A stretch of 64,000 nucleotides of DNA, taken from Phycisphaerales bacterium. Its GTDB lineage: Bacteria; Planctomycetota; Phycisphaerae; Phycisphaerales; UBA5793. Below, one piece after another: positions 49,732 through 59,411 of this stretch (the first letter of the stretch is position 1; each line of letters opens with the position of its first letter). The stretch lies in the NCBI GenBank assembly GCA_020852515.1, contig JADZAS010000002.1:124001-188000 (forward strand), read 5' to 3'. The notes below the pieces were generated by a model. It made no database searches. It saw only the letters and a program-made list of their open reading frames with translations, and had not been told where the DNA came from. The position numbers were made by a program, and so were the translations under genes.

Positions 49732-51630
49732 TCAGAACCGGCTCGGCAGAATGATCGTGCTGCCGGCGCGCGGCTCGGCCCAGCGCCGCCATTGCGTGTG
49801 ATACGTCTCGTCGTTGTCGGCGATCTCGATGTTGAAGGGCACTTCCTGCCCCGGCTCGCCGACCAGTTCGAGCGGCGCCTGAATGACCACGCCGTAGCCG
49901 CTTTCCGTTTGAATCGTCTCCCACATGATGCGCGGCTCGGGCTCAAGCGTGTAGGTGAATTCACGGTCTTCGCCGGGCACGGGATGCGCCGTCGCGCGCC
50001 ACGCGGGCTTTTGCGCATCGCTGGTCATTGGCTCGATCAGATACAGCCGCTGCGATTCACCCGCGCCGATGCGCACGAGCACTGCATCCGATGGCGGGTT
50101 GGTCACGCGGACCGTGGGGTCCGGCTCCGCCAGCCAGCAGGGCACGCCATCGCGCGCTGCGATGGCGATGTTCAGATTCCCCTCGTGCACGGAAAGCCCG
50201 ATCTCCGGATTCGGCTCGGGCAGGTCGTAGACATCATAGTTCCACGCGCAGGCCATCATGTCCACGGCGCCGTACGGGCCTAAGACGTAGCGCATCTTCA
50301 GCGGCGCGCGGCTGCGCAACTCGACCGGGACAGTTCGGCCTTGAGAATCTTCAAACGTCGCAGTAAAGCGGAACTCGGGCGGCATGATCATGCGAGGCTG
50401 CGCTTCGCAACGCACTTCGAGTTCGACCTCCGCCGACTTCCCCGGCTCGATCGTCACCGGCTCCATCTCCCCCACCTGGCGAAACGGCGTGGCGACGTCG
50501 CTCACGTATGGGTTGAGAATGTCGCCAGGCGTGCGGTCCACCAGCGTCCAGTCGCCGATGATCCGCGGCTCGGGCATCGCGTCGAGCAGACCGCCGGTGA
50601 TTCGGATCGGCACGTCAACCGGGTTGGTGAAACGGAACCGCACCTCGCCGCTCACCGGGCCGCGCAGTGGCTGATCGAGCACGGTGATGCACTCGACCGT
50701 GCGATCGCCCTTGAGGCGAAACGCCCGCGTCTGATCTTCGGCGAGAAGAAAGTCATCGGGCAGGGTGGCGCCGACGCCCTGGAAGAAGAGATTCATCTCG
50801 CCGCCCTCGGTGATGCGCAGCAGCGCGAGGTGCTGCATCTGGCCGGCGAGCGGGCCCTGGTCGATCATTCCGCCGCAGGTGCCGACGATCTGGTACTGCA
50901 CGCCGTCGCGATCGGCATCGCGCTGCAGGCTGTGGAAGTGGCCGGCGACGACGAGCACCGGCGCGCCGCCTCGCCTCACCTCGGCCAGCGCCTGGTGGAT
51001 CCGTTCCCACTGGGCGTCGCGGTAGCGCCACAGCGGCTTGTGCATGAGGACGATGAGAGGCTTGGCTCGCTCGGCGGCCGCGCGGATCTGCGCCGTCGCC
51101 CACTCGATCTGCCCATCGCTCAGGCGCGGCGCCGACTGCAACTGCTCATCGCTGTAGAGCGCGATGACGCTGGCAAAGTCGAGGTACGCGGCGAAATAGA
51201 GCGGGCCGAAGCGCTGCTTGTAGCGCTCTTCGAACTGGCGATCGTCGGGCGAGCGGAAGCCGGAAATCACGTCGTGATTGCCGGCGATCGGATAGCACGG
51301 CGCGCGGAGTTGATCGATGAGCGCGAAATAGGCATCGACCTCGCCGTCGTAGCGGGCCATCGAGCGGGTGTAGCCCTGCACCATGTCGCCGATCGTGAAC
51401 ACCGCCTGCGGCTGAATGCGATTCAGATCCGCCACCGCTCGCGCGAGATACGGCATGCCCCAGTCGCGACCCGCGGTGCGATCGGGCAGGATGGCCAGCG
51501 TGTGAATGACGGGCTCGGCGGCGGCCGGCAGGGCGCGGCCGTCGGTGCCCGGCTCGATTCGCACCTGCGCCGATGCCGCAGGCGCAGCCAGCCCAACGAA
51601 AACGAGAATCGCGGCAAGTCGCTGTCGCAT
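49732..51630 (-). CDS. Secreted calcineurin-like phosphoesterase with C-terminal beta domains
   Basis: 632 residues from the ATG at 51628-51630 with GGAG upstream and a signal peptide (MRQRLAAILVFVGLAAPAASA). Metal-binding motifs in order: TIGDMVQGY (about 95), IAGNHDVISGF (about 135), VLMHKPLW (about 212) and VVAGHFHS (about 247). The first Asp motif is less typical. From about 320 on there are beta-sandwich regions (FRFTNPVDVPIRITGG, AEVELEVRCEAQPRMIMPPEFRF) and a final PRAGSTIILPSRF. Likely a periplasmic or extracellular phosphatase or nuclease; substrate unknown. Confidence 0.87.
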   Translation of the reverse strand: MRQRLAAILVFVGLAAPAASAQVRIEPGTDGRALPAAAEPVIHTLAILPDRTAGRDWGMPYLARAVADLNRIQPQAVFTIGDMVQGYTRSMARYDGEVDAYFALIDQLRAPCYPIAGNHDVISGFRSPDDRQFEERYKQRFGPLYFAAYLDFASVIALYSDEQLQSAPRLSDGQIEWATAQIRAAAERAKPLIVLMHKPLWRYRDAQWERIHQALAEVRRGGAPVLVVAGHFHSLQRDADRDGVQYQIVGTCGGMIDQGPLAGQMQHLALLRITEGGEMNLFFQGVGATLPDDFLLAEDQTRAFRLKGDRTVECITVLDQPLRGPVSGEVRFRFTNPVDVPIRITGGLLDAMPEPRIIGDWTLVDRTPGDILNPYVSDVATPFRQVGEMEPVTIEPGKSAEVELEVRCEAQPRMIMPPEFRFTATFEDSQGRTVPVELRSRAPLKMRYVLGPYGAVDMMACAWNYDVYDLPEPNPEIGLSVHEGNLNIAIAARDGVPCWLAEPDPTVRVTNPPSDAVLVRIGAGESQRLYLIEPMTSDAQKPAWRATAHPVPGEDREFTYTLEPEPRIMWETIQTESGYGVVIQAPLELVGEPGQEVPFNIEIADNDETYHTQWRRWAEPRAGSTIILPSRF

Positions 51631-51745
51631 GCATGGCTCCGCTTCGACCAGTCCCACTCGCCAAACGGTAGCGTCTCTCATCCGCAGGTGCGAATGAGAG
51701 ACGCGTCAGTATTCCGTCAGCGAGTTCGAACGGACGGCTGAGCGA

Positions 51746-53572
51746 TCAGGTTTCCAGGAAACTGACGAACTTGCGGCTGCGCACCGGGTGCTGCAGCTTG
51801 CGGATGGCGCGGGCTTCGACCTGCCGCACGCGCTCGCGCGTGACCTTGAAGATGCGGCCGACCTCTTCGAGCGTGTAGGTGTACCCGTCCCCGATGCCGA
51901 AGCGAAGTTTGATGATCTCGCGCTCGCGGTAGGTGAGCGTCTTGAGCACGTTTTCGATGCGGGCTCGCAGTGCGTCGTGCGCAGCCGCCTCAACCGGGCT
52001 GGGTGTCCTCTCGTCGATGATGAATTCGCCGACGCTGGCCGACTCGTTCTCTCCCACGGGCCGATCGAGGCTGACGGGCGAACGACCGACGCGAATCACC
52101 TTGCGCACGTCCGCGGGCGACATCCCGGTGCGCTCGGCGAGTTCTTCCACGGTGGGCTCGCGGCCGTCGGCCTGAACCATGTCGCGGGCGGCCGACCGCA
52201 TCTTCGCCACGAGTTCGAGCATGTGCAGCGGCACGCGCACCGTTCGCGCGTTTTCCGAGATCGACCGCGTGATGGCCTGGCGGATCCACCACGTGGCATA
52301 CGTCGAGAACTTGTAGCCTCGCTTGTATTCGTACTTGTCCACGGCGCGCATCAGCCCCGTGTTGCCTTCCTGGATGAGATCGAGGAACGGCAGGCCGCGG
52401 TTGCGATACCGCTTGGCGATCGAGATCACCAGGCGCAGGTTCGCGCACGAGAGGTCGCGCTTGGCCTGTTCGTACTCGAACGCGACGCGGTCAATCTGGC
52501 GCAGCCGGGCGGCCAGTTCGTCGGGCTCTTCCTGCACGAGTTCGCACAGGCCTTCAAGTTCATCGCGGATGACCAGAGCGTCTTCCGGCTGATAGCGGTC
52601 GGGGAACTTTTCGATGCGGAGAATTTCCGACTGGAGTTCCTGCATCTTCGTGCAGATGCTCCGCATCTTTTTGAGCATCGGCTGGATGCGGCTGGTGCGC
52701 AGCTGGCACTCTTCGAGCAGCGTCGCAATCCGCCGCCGCCGCAGACGCATCGCGTCGCGCACGGCCCGCTCCTGGGTCCGGGTGAACTTGCCGTCCCGCA
52801 GCGCCTCGAAGTCGGCGGCGTTCAACTCCATGAGTTTGCGGATCGTCGCCAGGTTTCCCGGGATGCAGCGGCAGAGGTTCTCTTTCTGGTGTTCCTCGAC
52901 CGAGGAAATCCGCAACGTTCGATCGACCGGCAACTCGCCGCGATGCACGCGCTCGAGCAGTTCCGCCGACTGGGTCGCGGCGTAATCGCACTCGAGTACG
53001 CGGCGGCGGAAGATCATGCGCGTCGTCTCGATCTTCTTGGCCAGGCGCACTTCCTGCTCGCGCGTGAGCAGTTCGATCGAGCCCATCTGCGAAAAGTACA
53101 TCCGCACCGGATCGTCGATCGAGCGGCTGTCGCCCACCAGATTGGCGGCCAGCGCCGCCAGTTCGGCCGGGTCGTCGAATTCACTCGCTTCGAGGTCGTG
53201 GCAGCTCGGCTCGCCATTGGCGTTGAGCAGCGGCCACTCGTCGGCGCGCGGCCGGTCGCGGCGCGCCGCGTGCCCGGCGGCGGCGGACTTCGACGGCGAC
53301 GCGGCATGCGCGGCGCCGTTCGACGGCTTCACGGGCGACAAGTCAGGAGCCTGACGCGCCGGCCGTCGGCCGCCGCGCGCGCGCGCCTCGGGCTCGTCGA
53401 TCAGTTCGATCGACAGGCGGTCGAAATGGCCGAGCAACTCGGCCACGCGGTCCTGATCGACGAATTCGTCGGGAAGTTCGTCGTTGATCTCCTCGAAACT
53501 GACCCAACCGCGCCGGCGGCCGGCGTCGATCAGTTTGGTCACGGCAGGATGCATTCGGTCAACCACGGCCAC
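51746..53572 (-). CDS. rpoD: Primary RNA polymerase sigma factor (sigma70/SigA)
   Basis: 608 residues from the GTG at 53570-53572, directly after AAGGAG. A region 1.1-like N-terminus ([27 protein letters not shown]) is followed by a variable linker. Then come region 1.2 ([23 protein letters not shown], about 152), a non-conserved region, region 2 ([37 protein letters not shown]), region 3, and region 4 with [18 protein letters not shown] and the helix-turn-helix [14 protein letters not shown]. It recruits RNA polymerase to housekeeping promoters. Located 30 nt after dnaG, the classical macromolecular synthesis pairing. Confidence 0.97.
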   Translation of the reverse strand: MAVVDRMHPAVTKLIDAGRRRGWVSFEEINDELPDEFVDQDRVAELLGHFDRLSIELIDEPEARARGGRRPARQAPDLSPVKPSNGAAHAASPSKSAAAGHAARRDRPRADEWPLLNANGEPSCHDLEASEFDDPAELAALAANLVGDSRSIDDPVRMYFSQMGSIELLTREQEVRLAKKIETTRMIFRRRVLECDYAATQSAELLERVHRGELPVDRTLRISSVEEHQKENLCRCIPGNLATIRKLMELNAADFEALRDGKFTRTQERAVRDAMRLRRRRIATLLEECQLRTSRIQPMLKKMRSICTKMQELQSEILRIEKFPDRYQPEDALVIRDELEGLCELVQEEPDELAARLRQIDRVAFEYEQAKRDLSCANLRLVISIAKRYRNRGLPFLDLIQEGNTGLMRAVDKYEYKRGYKFSTYATWWIRQAITRSISENARTVRVPLHMLELVAKMRSAARDMVQADGREPTVEELAERTGMSPADVRKVIRVGRSPVSLDRPVGENESASVGEFIIDERTPSPVEAAAHDALRARIENVLKTLTYREREIIKLRFGIGDGYTYTLEEVGRIFKVTRERVRQVEARAIRKLQHPVRSRKFVSFLET

Positions 53573-53602
53573 TCTCTCCTTCCGACCTGTCCCCCCGACG
53601 CT

Positions 53603-55516
53603 TCAACCCCCCGCGACGCCGGCTCGCTCGGCGCTTTCCGACGGCAGACTCGAGCGACGCGCCACGCGGACGCCATGCCCGCCTAAGGCTCGCAACTGCT
53701 TGAGCCGCGACTCCACGTGATCCAGATCGGCGCTCGGCGCGCCCAGAGGCGCCGCCTGCGCGTGATATGCATCAACCTGCCGCAGACGCTGCAGAGCGCG
53801 AACGTATTCGGTGAAGTGCTCGGCGATGGCCTGCGGCCCCTCGCCGACCTCACGCTGCAGGCGCATCATCCACGACGTCGCCTCGTTGGCCAGCGCGGCA
53901 TCCAGCCCGGCCGGAACCGCCGAGCCGCGCCGCCCGCCGTCTGCCTCCAGGGCCCTCATTGCGACGAGCAGGCTGCGAGCCGGCGGCCAGGCGAACATTT
54001 CGGCGCTGAGCGCCTCATCCGAGCCTTTCATGCCGCCCATCAGCGACGGGGCGTGCAGCAGGCAGGCGATGATTCGCATCTCCGCCTCGATCCGCCGCGG
54101 CTCCACGGCTGGAAGCGATGCGCCAGCCTCACTCTGGGCCGGCTCGCGCGTCTCCACCTTCGGCCTCGGCCGGGGAATAGAGCGCAGCAGTGTTTCGGCG
54201 GGCAACTGCACGATCTCGCTGAGCCGCGCGAGCATCAGATCGCGGCGCAGCGGCGTCATGCGGTGGAATCCGAGCGATCCAAGGCGCTCCAGGAACGACT
54301 CGATGAGTCTCTGCCGGCCCGAAAGTCCGGCATCTCCGCCGGCCAGTTGGCTGCGCAGCGAGGCGAAGAGGAACTCGAGCGCATCGACTGCTTCACCGAT
54401 GACGCGATGCCACGTCTGGGTGCCCTCCGCCTGCCCGAAGAGTTCAGCCGGATCGACGCCGCCGGGCAATACCGCGATGCGCACGTCAATGGGCGACTCG
54501 AAGAAGACCTCGACCGCGCGGTCGGCCGCCTTCTGTCCCGCCACGTCGCCGTCGAACACGAGCACCACGCGCTCGCACAGGCGCGAGAGCACGCGGGCGT
54601 GGTCGTCGGTGAGCGCCGTGCCGAGTGTGGCGACGACGTTCTCCACGCCGTTCTGATGGCAGGCGATGACGTCGGTGTAGCCCTCGACGATGACGGCGGT
54701 CCTGCTCTTCTGGATCGCGGGCCTGGCCAGGTGGAGTGCATAGAGCGTGCGCGACTTCTTGAAGCGCGGATGCTCGGGGCTGTTGAGGTACTTGGGCTGA
54801 TCTTCGGGATCGATCTTGCGCGCGCCAAACGCGATGGGCCGGCCGTGCTCATCGTGGATGGGGAAGATGAGCCGATTGCGGAAGCGATCGATGAATCCTC
54901 CGCCGTCGCGCCTGCTGAGCAGCAGCCCGATGGCTTCGAAGACGGCGGGATGAACATCCTTGGCGAACAGGGTGCGGGCCAGGCCGTCGCGCACCTCCGG
55001 ATCCGTTGGCGCGGTGCCGAGTTCAAATCGATCGATCATCGCATCGCTGATGCCGCGCTGGGCGAAGAGCGCGCGCGCCACCGACCCGTGGCGCTCGTGG
55101 CGCAGCAGGGTTCGGTAGAAGGACAGCGCCTGGCGATGGGCTTCGACGATCTGCGTGGTCGAGAACCCCTCGGCTGCATCGTCGGCGCCGGCGTTTTCGC
55201 CGGCGGCGGCCGCTCGGCGCGGCTTGAGTTCGATGCCGGCGCGGTCTGCGAGGTAGCGCAGCGCCTCGCCGAACTCGACATGCTGATGGAGTTGTACGAA
55301 GCGCAGGGCGTCGCCGCCCGTGCCGCACGCGAAGCAGTGGAAGATGCCCTTGTGAGGCACGACGAACATCGAGGGGTTCGAATCATCGTGGAAGGGGCAC
55401 AGGCCCTTGTACTCACGGCCGGAGGGCTTGAGCGTGACGTGCTCGCCGATGAGCCGGACGAGGTCCGTGGCGTCGAGCACGTTCTGCACATCGTTGTTGC
55501 GATAGGTTTGCGTCAC
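53603..55516 (-). CDS. dnaG: DNA primase
   Basis: 637 residues from the GTG at 55514-55516 (GGAAG upstream). The zinc finger is C40-PF-H43 ... C61-FA-C64 (CHC2 type). The Toprim core has AVIVEGYTDVIA (catalytic Glu) and VLVFDGDVAGQKAADRA (DxD). The C-terminal helicase-binding region follows from about 430. It synthesises RNA primers for lagging-strand replication and interacts with DnaB. Transcribed with rpoD downstream. The start codon overlaps no other signal. Confidence 0.97.
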   Translation of the reverse strand: MTQTYRNNDVQNVLDATDLVRLIGEHVTLKPSGREYKGLCPFHDDSNPSMFVVPHKGIFHCFACGTGGDALRFVQLHQHVEFGEALRYLADRAGIELKPRRAAAAGENAGADDAAEGFSTTQIVEAHRQALSFYRTLLRHERHGSVARALFAQRGISDAMIDRFELGTAPTDPEVRDGLARTLFAKDVHPAVFEAIGLLLSRRDGGGFIDRFRNRLIFPIHDEHGRPIAFGARKIDPEDQPKYLNSPEHPRFKKSRTLYALHLARPAIQKSRTAVIVEGYTDVIACHQNGVENVVATLGTALTDDHARVLSRLCERVVLVFDGDVAGQKAADRAVEVFFESPIDVRIAVLPGGVDPAELFGQAEGTQTWHRVIGEAVDALEFLFASLRSQLAGGDAGLSGRQRLIESFLERLGSLGFHRMTPLRRDLMLARLSEIVQLPAETLLRSIPRPRPKVETREPAQSEAGASLPAVEPRRIEAEMRIIACLLHAPSLMGGMKGSDEALSAEMFAWPPARSLLVAMRALEADGGRRGSAVPAGLDAALANEATSWMMRLQREVGEGPQAIAEHFTEYVRALQRLRQVDAYHAQAAPLGAPSADLDHVESRLKQLRALGGHGVRVARRSSLPSESAERAGVAGG

Positions 55517-55996
55517 ACTCTTCCAGCCGCCGGGCGCCCCTCTTCATGGAACCGATGATCGATCCGGCACGAATCTGTTGTCCGCTCGGGACCGGAAAAG
55601 GTGCGCTCGCACTTCGCCCGAAGGCGCATTCGGCAGAGCTAGCGTGGCACGAGACGCTCGCAACCGCTGCGCATCGCTTTGAGGCGGCGCGCATTTCTGC
55701 GTTCGCGCGTGTCAGATGTGACTGCCGATAACCACTTCCTCAGGTCCGGACCCGAAAACGGTCCACCATCACGATTCAGCAAGTGAAATCTACACCAAAC
55801 CGCGATCGGGTCAACCAAAACGAGTGATTTGTCGCGACAACCGGAAGATTCGTCGAAGATCGCCCATTTTGCCACGACTCCCGCGCTTCGCCGGCGTTGG
55901 CCGGATCGGGTGGCTTCACGACTCCCCCCGGCCCAAAAACGCATACGCCCCGACCAGCCGGTCAGGGCGCGTGTGAGCGATTGCTGCCGCCGCGGC
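55517..55996. other. 480-bp intergenic region between rpmB and dnaG
   Basis: The longest gap in the window. It contains the rpmB terminator at its right end and must contain the dnaG promoter, for which I see no convincing -35/-10 pair. The middle (about 55740-55870) is more AT-rich than its surroundings. No conserved ORF, tRNA or riboswitch-like fold was recognised by eye. Confidence 0.6.
55934..55969 (-). terminator. Rho-independent terminator of rpmB
   Basis: On the minus strand CGCCCTGACC / GGTCGGGGCG (one G-T wobble) with a 4-nt loop, followed 6 nt later by a GTTTTTGGG tract (plus-strand AAAAA at 55935-55939). It lies about 27 nt after the rpmB stop. Confidence 0.72.
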
Positions 55997-56272
55997 TCAA
56001 CCTTGCTTCTTCTTCTGCTGCGCGGTGTAGGTGTGCTTGCGCTTGGGGGCTTTGACGACGAGGCCGGACTTGATCGCCCGGGCGCTGACGCGCAGCTTGG
56101 TCGGCACGCCGTCGACCAGGGAGGTGACATCCTGGAGATTGGGCTTGAACGTGCGGCGAGAGATGGAGGTGACCTTCTTGCCGATCCCGCCGAGGTACTT
56201 GGCCTTACCGCGGTAACGGACCCGGTTGCCGCGGGTGGTTCCGACTCCAGTGATATCGCAAACGCGGGGCAT
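55997..56272 (-). CDS. rpmB: 50S ribosomal protein L28
   Basis: 91 residues from the ATG at 56270-56272 with AGGAG 9 nt upstream. [32 protein letters not shown] and [15 protein letters not shown] are the L28 signature. Longer than E. coli L28 (78), with a basic Lys/Gln tail ([14 protein letters not shown]). The four-Cys zinc site of some L28 proteins is absent (only one Cys). Structural protein of the large ribosomal subunit. Monocistronic, with its own terminator. Confidence 0.95.
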   Translation of the reverse strand: MPRVCDITGVGTTRGNRVRYRGKAKYLGGIGKKVTSISRRTFKPNLQDVTSLVDGVPTKLRVSARAIKSGLVVKAPKRKHTYTAQQKKKQG

Positions 56273-56474
56273 GAGAGCACTCCTGTCCGGTGGCGCGGCG
56301 GTGGCCGCGCCCTGTATTGGCCTTGGCTTTCGAGACTGCAATCATAGAGCCGACGCGCCGGACGGTCAAAGTGTCAAACCGGTCTGGTCCCGGGGGTGCG
56401 AACGAACCCTCAGCGAGGTCGCCTGGTGCAGGAGCATGGGCAGGCTCGCCGATCATCACCGCCTGCGGGCAATC

Positions 56475-56480
56475 TATAAT
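56475..56480 (+). promoter_or_regulatory. Candidate -10 box (TATAAT) of the sulfotransferase gene
   Basis: A consensus TATAAT lies 44 nt before the chosen ATG (56525) and 14 nt before an in-frame GTG (56495). A matching -35 is not evident. Confidence 0.45.
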
Positions 56481-56524
56481 GCTCCCGCTCTCCAGTGGTA
56501 GGCACCGTGGCAGGCTTGCACCCA

Positions 56525-57565
56525 ATGGCCGAGACAACCCCGGAATCTCCGCCTCAGGCCGCGGACACACGGCACGGTCCGCTGCTTGTCATTGCCGGCA
56601 TGTCGCGCGGCGGAACGACATGGACGGGCAAGTGCCTCAACGAGCACTCGCAGGCCGCGGTGTTTGGCGAGTCGCTGTTCTGGGGACGCCGCTACCTGCC
56701 GCCCAAATCCGACGGCCGCTACAGCCGGGAAGAGACCGCCATGGTCCTCGAGTCGCTGCGAAACGGCTTCAAGCACTTCGTCGGCGACGGACCGGGTCAC
56801 CTCAAGAAGGTGACCTCTCAGCATGGCGGCGAGATCATCGAGGCGGTCGCCCGGCAGTTGCCGCCGCGCCCGACCCCGTACGAGGTCTTCGCGACCTACG
56901 GCCGCGAGATCGCGCGTCGCGAAGGCAAGGCGACCTTCGTCGAGAAGACTCCGCACAGCGTCCTCTGGATCGACCGCATCATCGCGCAAGCCCCGGATCT
57001 GCGCATGCTCGTGCTCGTGCGCAATCCGTACGACTTCATGCTGTCCTACAAGCATCAGGGAGATCGCAAGCCCGCCGAGGTGCGGCAGGCCTTCCAGGAG
57101 GTCTACCACCCGTTTGGCTGCGCGATGGTCTGGCGGGGGTACGCGCGCGCGGCACTCAAGGCTCGCGATGTTTATCCGCGTCAGACGCTGCTCATCTCCT
57201 TCGAGGAGCTCACGGCTCCGGAGTCGGGGGCTATCCAGTGCCTGCAGGAGTTTTTCGGCCTGCCCATCGAGCCGATCGAGCGACTGGTCCCGACGGACAA
57301 CACGTCGTTTCCCGGCGGGGCCCGGCCGGAGTTGTCGGCCGTTGACCTGTTCTGGATGAACCTCATCGCGCGCAAGTGGATTCGCACCCTTGGATACGAG
57401 CGGCAGCGCACGCCCTTTGCGCCGCTTGGAGTGCTGTGGTCGCTGGTGACGCTCGTGCCCTGGGCGTGGCGCTCCTATCGCTACGTCGCTTCGACGCGAC
57501 GCGACTCGACGCTCAAGTACCTCCTCAACTGGGTGCGCCCGCGCATCGGCCGAAATCACGGCTGA
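56525..57565 (+). CDS. Sulfotransferase
   Basis: 346 residues from the ATG at 56525 (MAETTPESPPQAAD); a GTG 10 codons earlier is an alternative. The PAPS-binding loop is LVIAGMSRGGTTWTGKCLNEHS at about residue 22, FVEKTPHSVLWIDRI follows, and the 3'-phosphate motif is LVLVRNPYDFMLSYKHQG at about 165. The C-terminal part has a hydrophobic stretch (LGVLWSLVTLVPWAWRSY) that may touch the membrane. Transfers sulfate to an unknown acceptor. Its neighbours, a flippase and a second sulfotransferase, suggest a lipid-linked or exported glycan. Confidence 0.9.
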   Translation: MAETTPESPPQAADTRHGPLLVIAGMSRGGTTWTGKCLNEHSQAAVFGESLFWGRRYLPPKSDGRYSREETAMVLESLRNGFKHFVGDGPGHLKKVTSQHGGEIIEAVARQLPPRPTPYEVFATYGREIARREGKATFVEKTPHSVLWIDRIIAQAPDLRMLVLVRNPYDFMLSYKHQGDRKPAEVRQAFQEVYHPFGCAMVWRGYARAALKARDVYPRQTLLISFEELTAPESGAIQCLQEFFGLPIEPIERLVPTDNTSFPGGARPELSAVDLFWMNLIARKWIRTLGYERQRTPFAPLGVLWSLVTLVPWAWRSYRYVASTRRDSTLKYLLNWVRPRIGRNHG

Positions 57566-57622
57566 TCCTGACGGATCGATCACTCGAACGGTTTACGACC
57601 GACCGCAATTCCGCCGCAGAAC

Positions 57623-59383
57623 TCATGCACGGCGCCGCCGCATGATCTGCACCAGACGCTTGCGCTCGGTGGCGGTCAGCACGAACAGCCAGAAGAGCGG
57701 CAGGGCGATCACGGCCGCCAGTGCGAGCCCGAGCAGCACGAGCCAGATGTTCCAGTTCTCGATCCACCAGCGCCAGGCCGCCAGAAGTACGCCGATCACC
57801 GCCCCGATGAGCGCGCCGGGCATCAGGGCGCCGATGTACATGTCGCGCAGCCTCAGGTTGTAGAGCCTGCAGGCCAGCACCGGCACGTACAGGCCGTATA
57901 CGAGCAGGTAGATGAGGCTCATGCTGGCGGCGACGGCGTACATCGCTGCGTTCTCGGCCAGGAGTTTCGCGTGCGCTGAGGCGACGAGCGGAGCCGGGCC
58001 CATCATCGCGCCCCACGGCTGGAGCGCCGCGGCCAACTCCTTTTTCCAGTAGTAGTGATGAACGATGTCGGGAACGAACCACAGGATGAGCGCGGCAACG
58101 CACGCCTGCAGAATCCCCGCCTGCAGCAGCCGGTTCGCGTAGGCCTTCACGTCACCGGCGCCGAGCATGATCCGCAGCGGTCCCTGCATGATGACAAAAA
58201 ATGGACTGCCCACGAGCAGGATCATCAGCATCTGCGCGATGTCGCGATTGGCGGCGAAGCGCTGGATCGAGAACCGGTCACCCAGCCAGATGTTCACCAG
58301 GATCTGGCCCATCATGAAGAGCACGGCGATGATGGGGAAGATCACGCCCGACTGCACCCGCGCGATCGCCAGCACGAGGCTGCCCACAAGCTCCCTGGCG
58401 CCCTGCCCGCTGTGCGAAAACTTCGCGGCCATCGGCTCGATGCCGAACGAGATGCCCATGGCGATCTGCTTCGTGTAGCCGACCAGCAGCACCACCACGC
58501 CGAAGAGCCCGTTGAGCGTGGCCCCAAGGAAAATGTTGATGAGCAACTGATTCGTGCGGTCGTAGAGGTTCGTGGCGATCTCGCCCTTGCCCACGTGGGC
58601 GCCGAGAAAGAAGATATCCCGAACGCGATCAAAGCGCAGGGTCTTCAGCTCGACATTGACCTGCGGCGCGGTCACGTACGCCCAGGCGCCAAAGCCAAGC
58701 CGCACGAGCGCCGTGAACCCGCAGTTCGCCGCGACGTAGGAGATGAGCGGATAGTCGCGCCCCCACTGCTGCGAGAAGACAAACCCGGCGGCCACCAGCG
58801 AGGCGAATCGCTCCATCAGCGCTTCGAGGTTACGCTGCGGAATGCGGTGCGTGGCGTCGAGCAGCGTGATGAACGGCGAGGTCATCACCACCCAGGCGGT
58901 GTAGGCGCTGAGCGTCACCCACGACCACCACATCTGGCTGGCGAACGCGGGGCCGAACTGAAACACCCACAGCGCCAGCGGCGTGCACACCACCATCAGA
59001 CCACCCAGGGCGATGCCGAGAATCACGCAACTGGCGAACGCGGCGGTGAAGGCCGAGCGGATCTCCTGCGCCTCGCCGCCGTGGAATGCACTGCTCAATT
59101 CGCGCACCAGCGCGGCGCGCACCGTGGACTGCAGGATGTTGATGATCCCCACACTCGACATGAGCAGCACGAACAGGCCGAAGCCGGCGGCGCCGAGGTG
59201 GTTCGCCTGGATGAGATACCGGGTGACGATCAGCCCGACCGTGAACGTGCCCAGCAGGCGCGCGTAGGAGGACAGGCTGTTCTTGATCAGTTGCCGCGAC
59301 GTACCGCCCCCGGCGCTGCGCGAGCGCGGGTGAGGGGGCGGGGGAGGCGGTGCTTGGGCGATCGTCTGATCCGCTTGGGACAT
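57623..59383 (-). CDS. Polysaccharide flippase, Wzx/MATE-like
   Basis: 586 residues from the ATG at 59381-59383; a GTG 9 nt earlier sits closer to GAGG and is possible. About 12-14 membrane helices in two halves, starting with LIKNSLSSYARLLGTFTVGLIVTRYLI, which is the usual opening of the oligosaccharidyl-lipid flippase branch (conserved polar residues in helix 1). Further segments: GFGLFVLLMSSVGIINILQ, NQLLINIFLGATLNGLFGVVVLLVGYTKQIAMGIS. It should move lipid-linked oligosaccharides across the inner membrane. Located 28 nt after the sulfotransferase on the same strand, so one operon. Confidence 0.86.
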   Translation of the reverse strand: MSQADQTIAQAPPPPPPHPRSRSAGGGTSRQLIKNSLSSYARLLGTFTVGLIVTRYLIQANHLGAAGFGLFVLLMSSVGIINILQSTVRAALVRELSSAFHGGEAQEIRSAFTAAFASCVILGIALGGLMVVCTPLALWVFQFGPAFASQMWWSWVTLSAYTAWVVMTSPFITLLDATHRIPQRNLEALMERFASLVAAGFVFSQQWGRDYPLISYVAANCGFTALVRLGFGAWAYVTAPQVNVELKTLRFDRVRDIFFLGAHVGKGEIATNLYDRTNQLLINIFLGATLNGLFGVVVLLVGYTKQIAMGISFGIEPMAAKFSHSGQGARELVGSLVLAIARVQSGVIFPIIAVLFMMGQILVNIWLGDRFSIQRFAANRDIAQMLMILLVGSPFFVIMQGPLRIMLGAGDVKAYANRLLQAGILQACVAALILWFVPDIVHHYYWKKELAAALQPWGAMMGPAPLVASAHAKLLAENAAMYAVAASMSLIYLLVYGLYVPVLACRLYNLRLRDMYIGALMPGALIGAVIGVLLAAWRWWIENWNIWLVLLGLALAAVIALPLFWLFVLTATERKRLVQIMRRRRA

Positions 59384-59411
59384 GACGGCCACGATCCTCT
59401 GCTCACTCGGT

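Noticed and set aside
51788-53686. 632-codon open frame on the plus strand over rpoD
   Set aside because: Shadow of the sigma factor gene, rich in Leu/Arg/Asp with no motif.
53717-55558. 613-codon open frame on the plus strand over dnaG
   Set aside because: Mirror frame of DnaG with no recognisable domain; DnaG motifs on the other strand are unambiguous.
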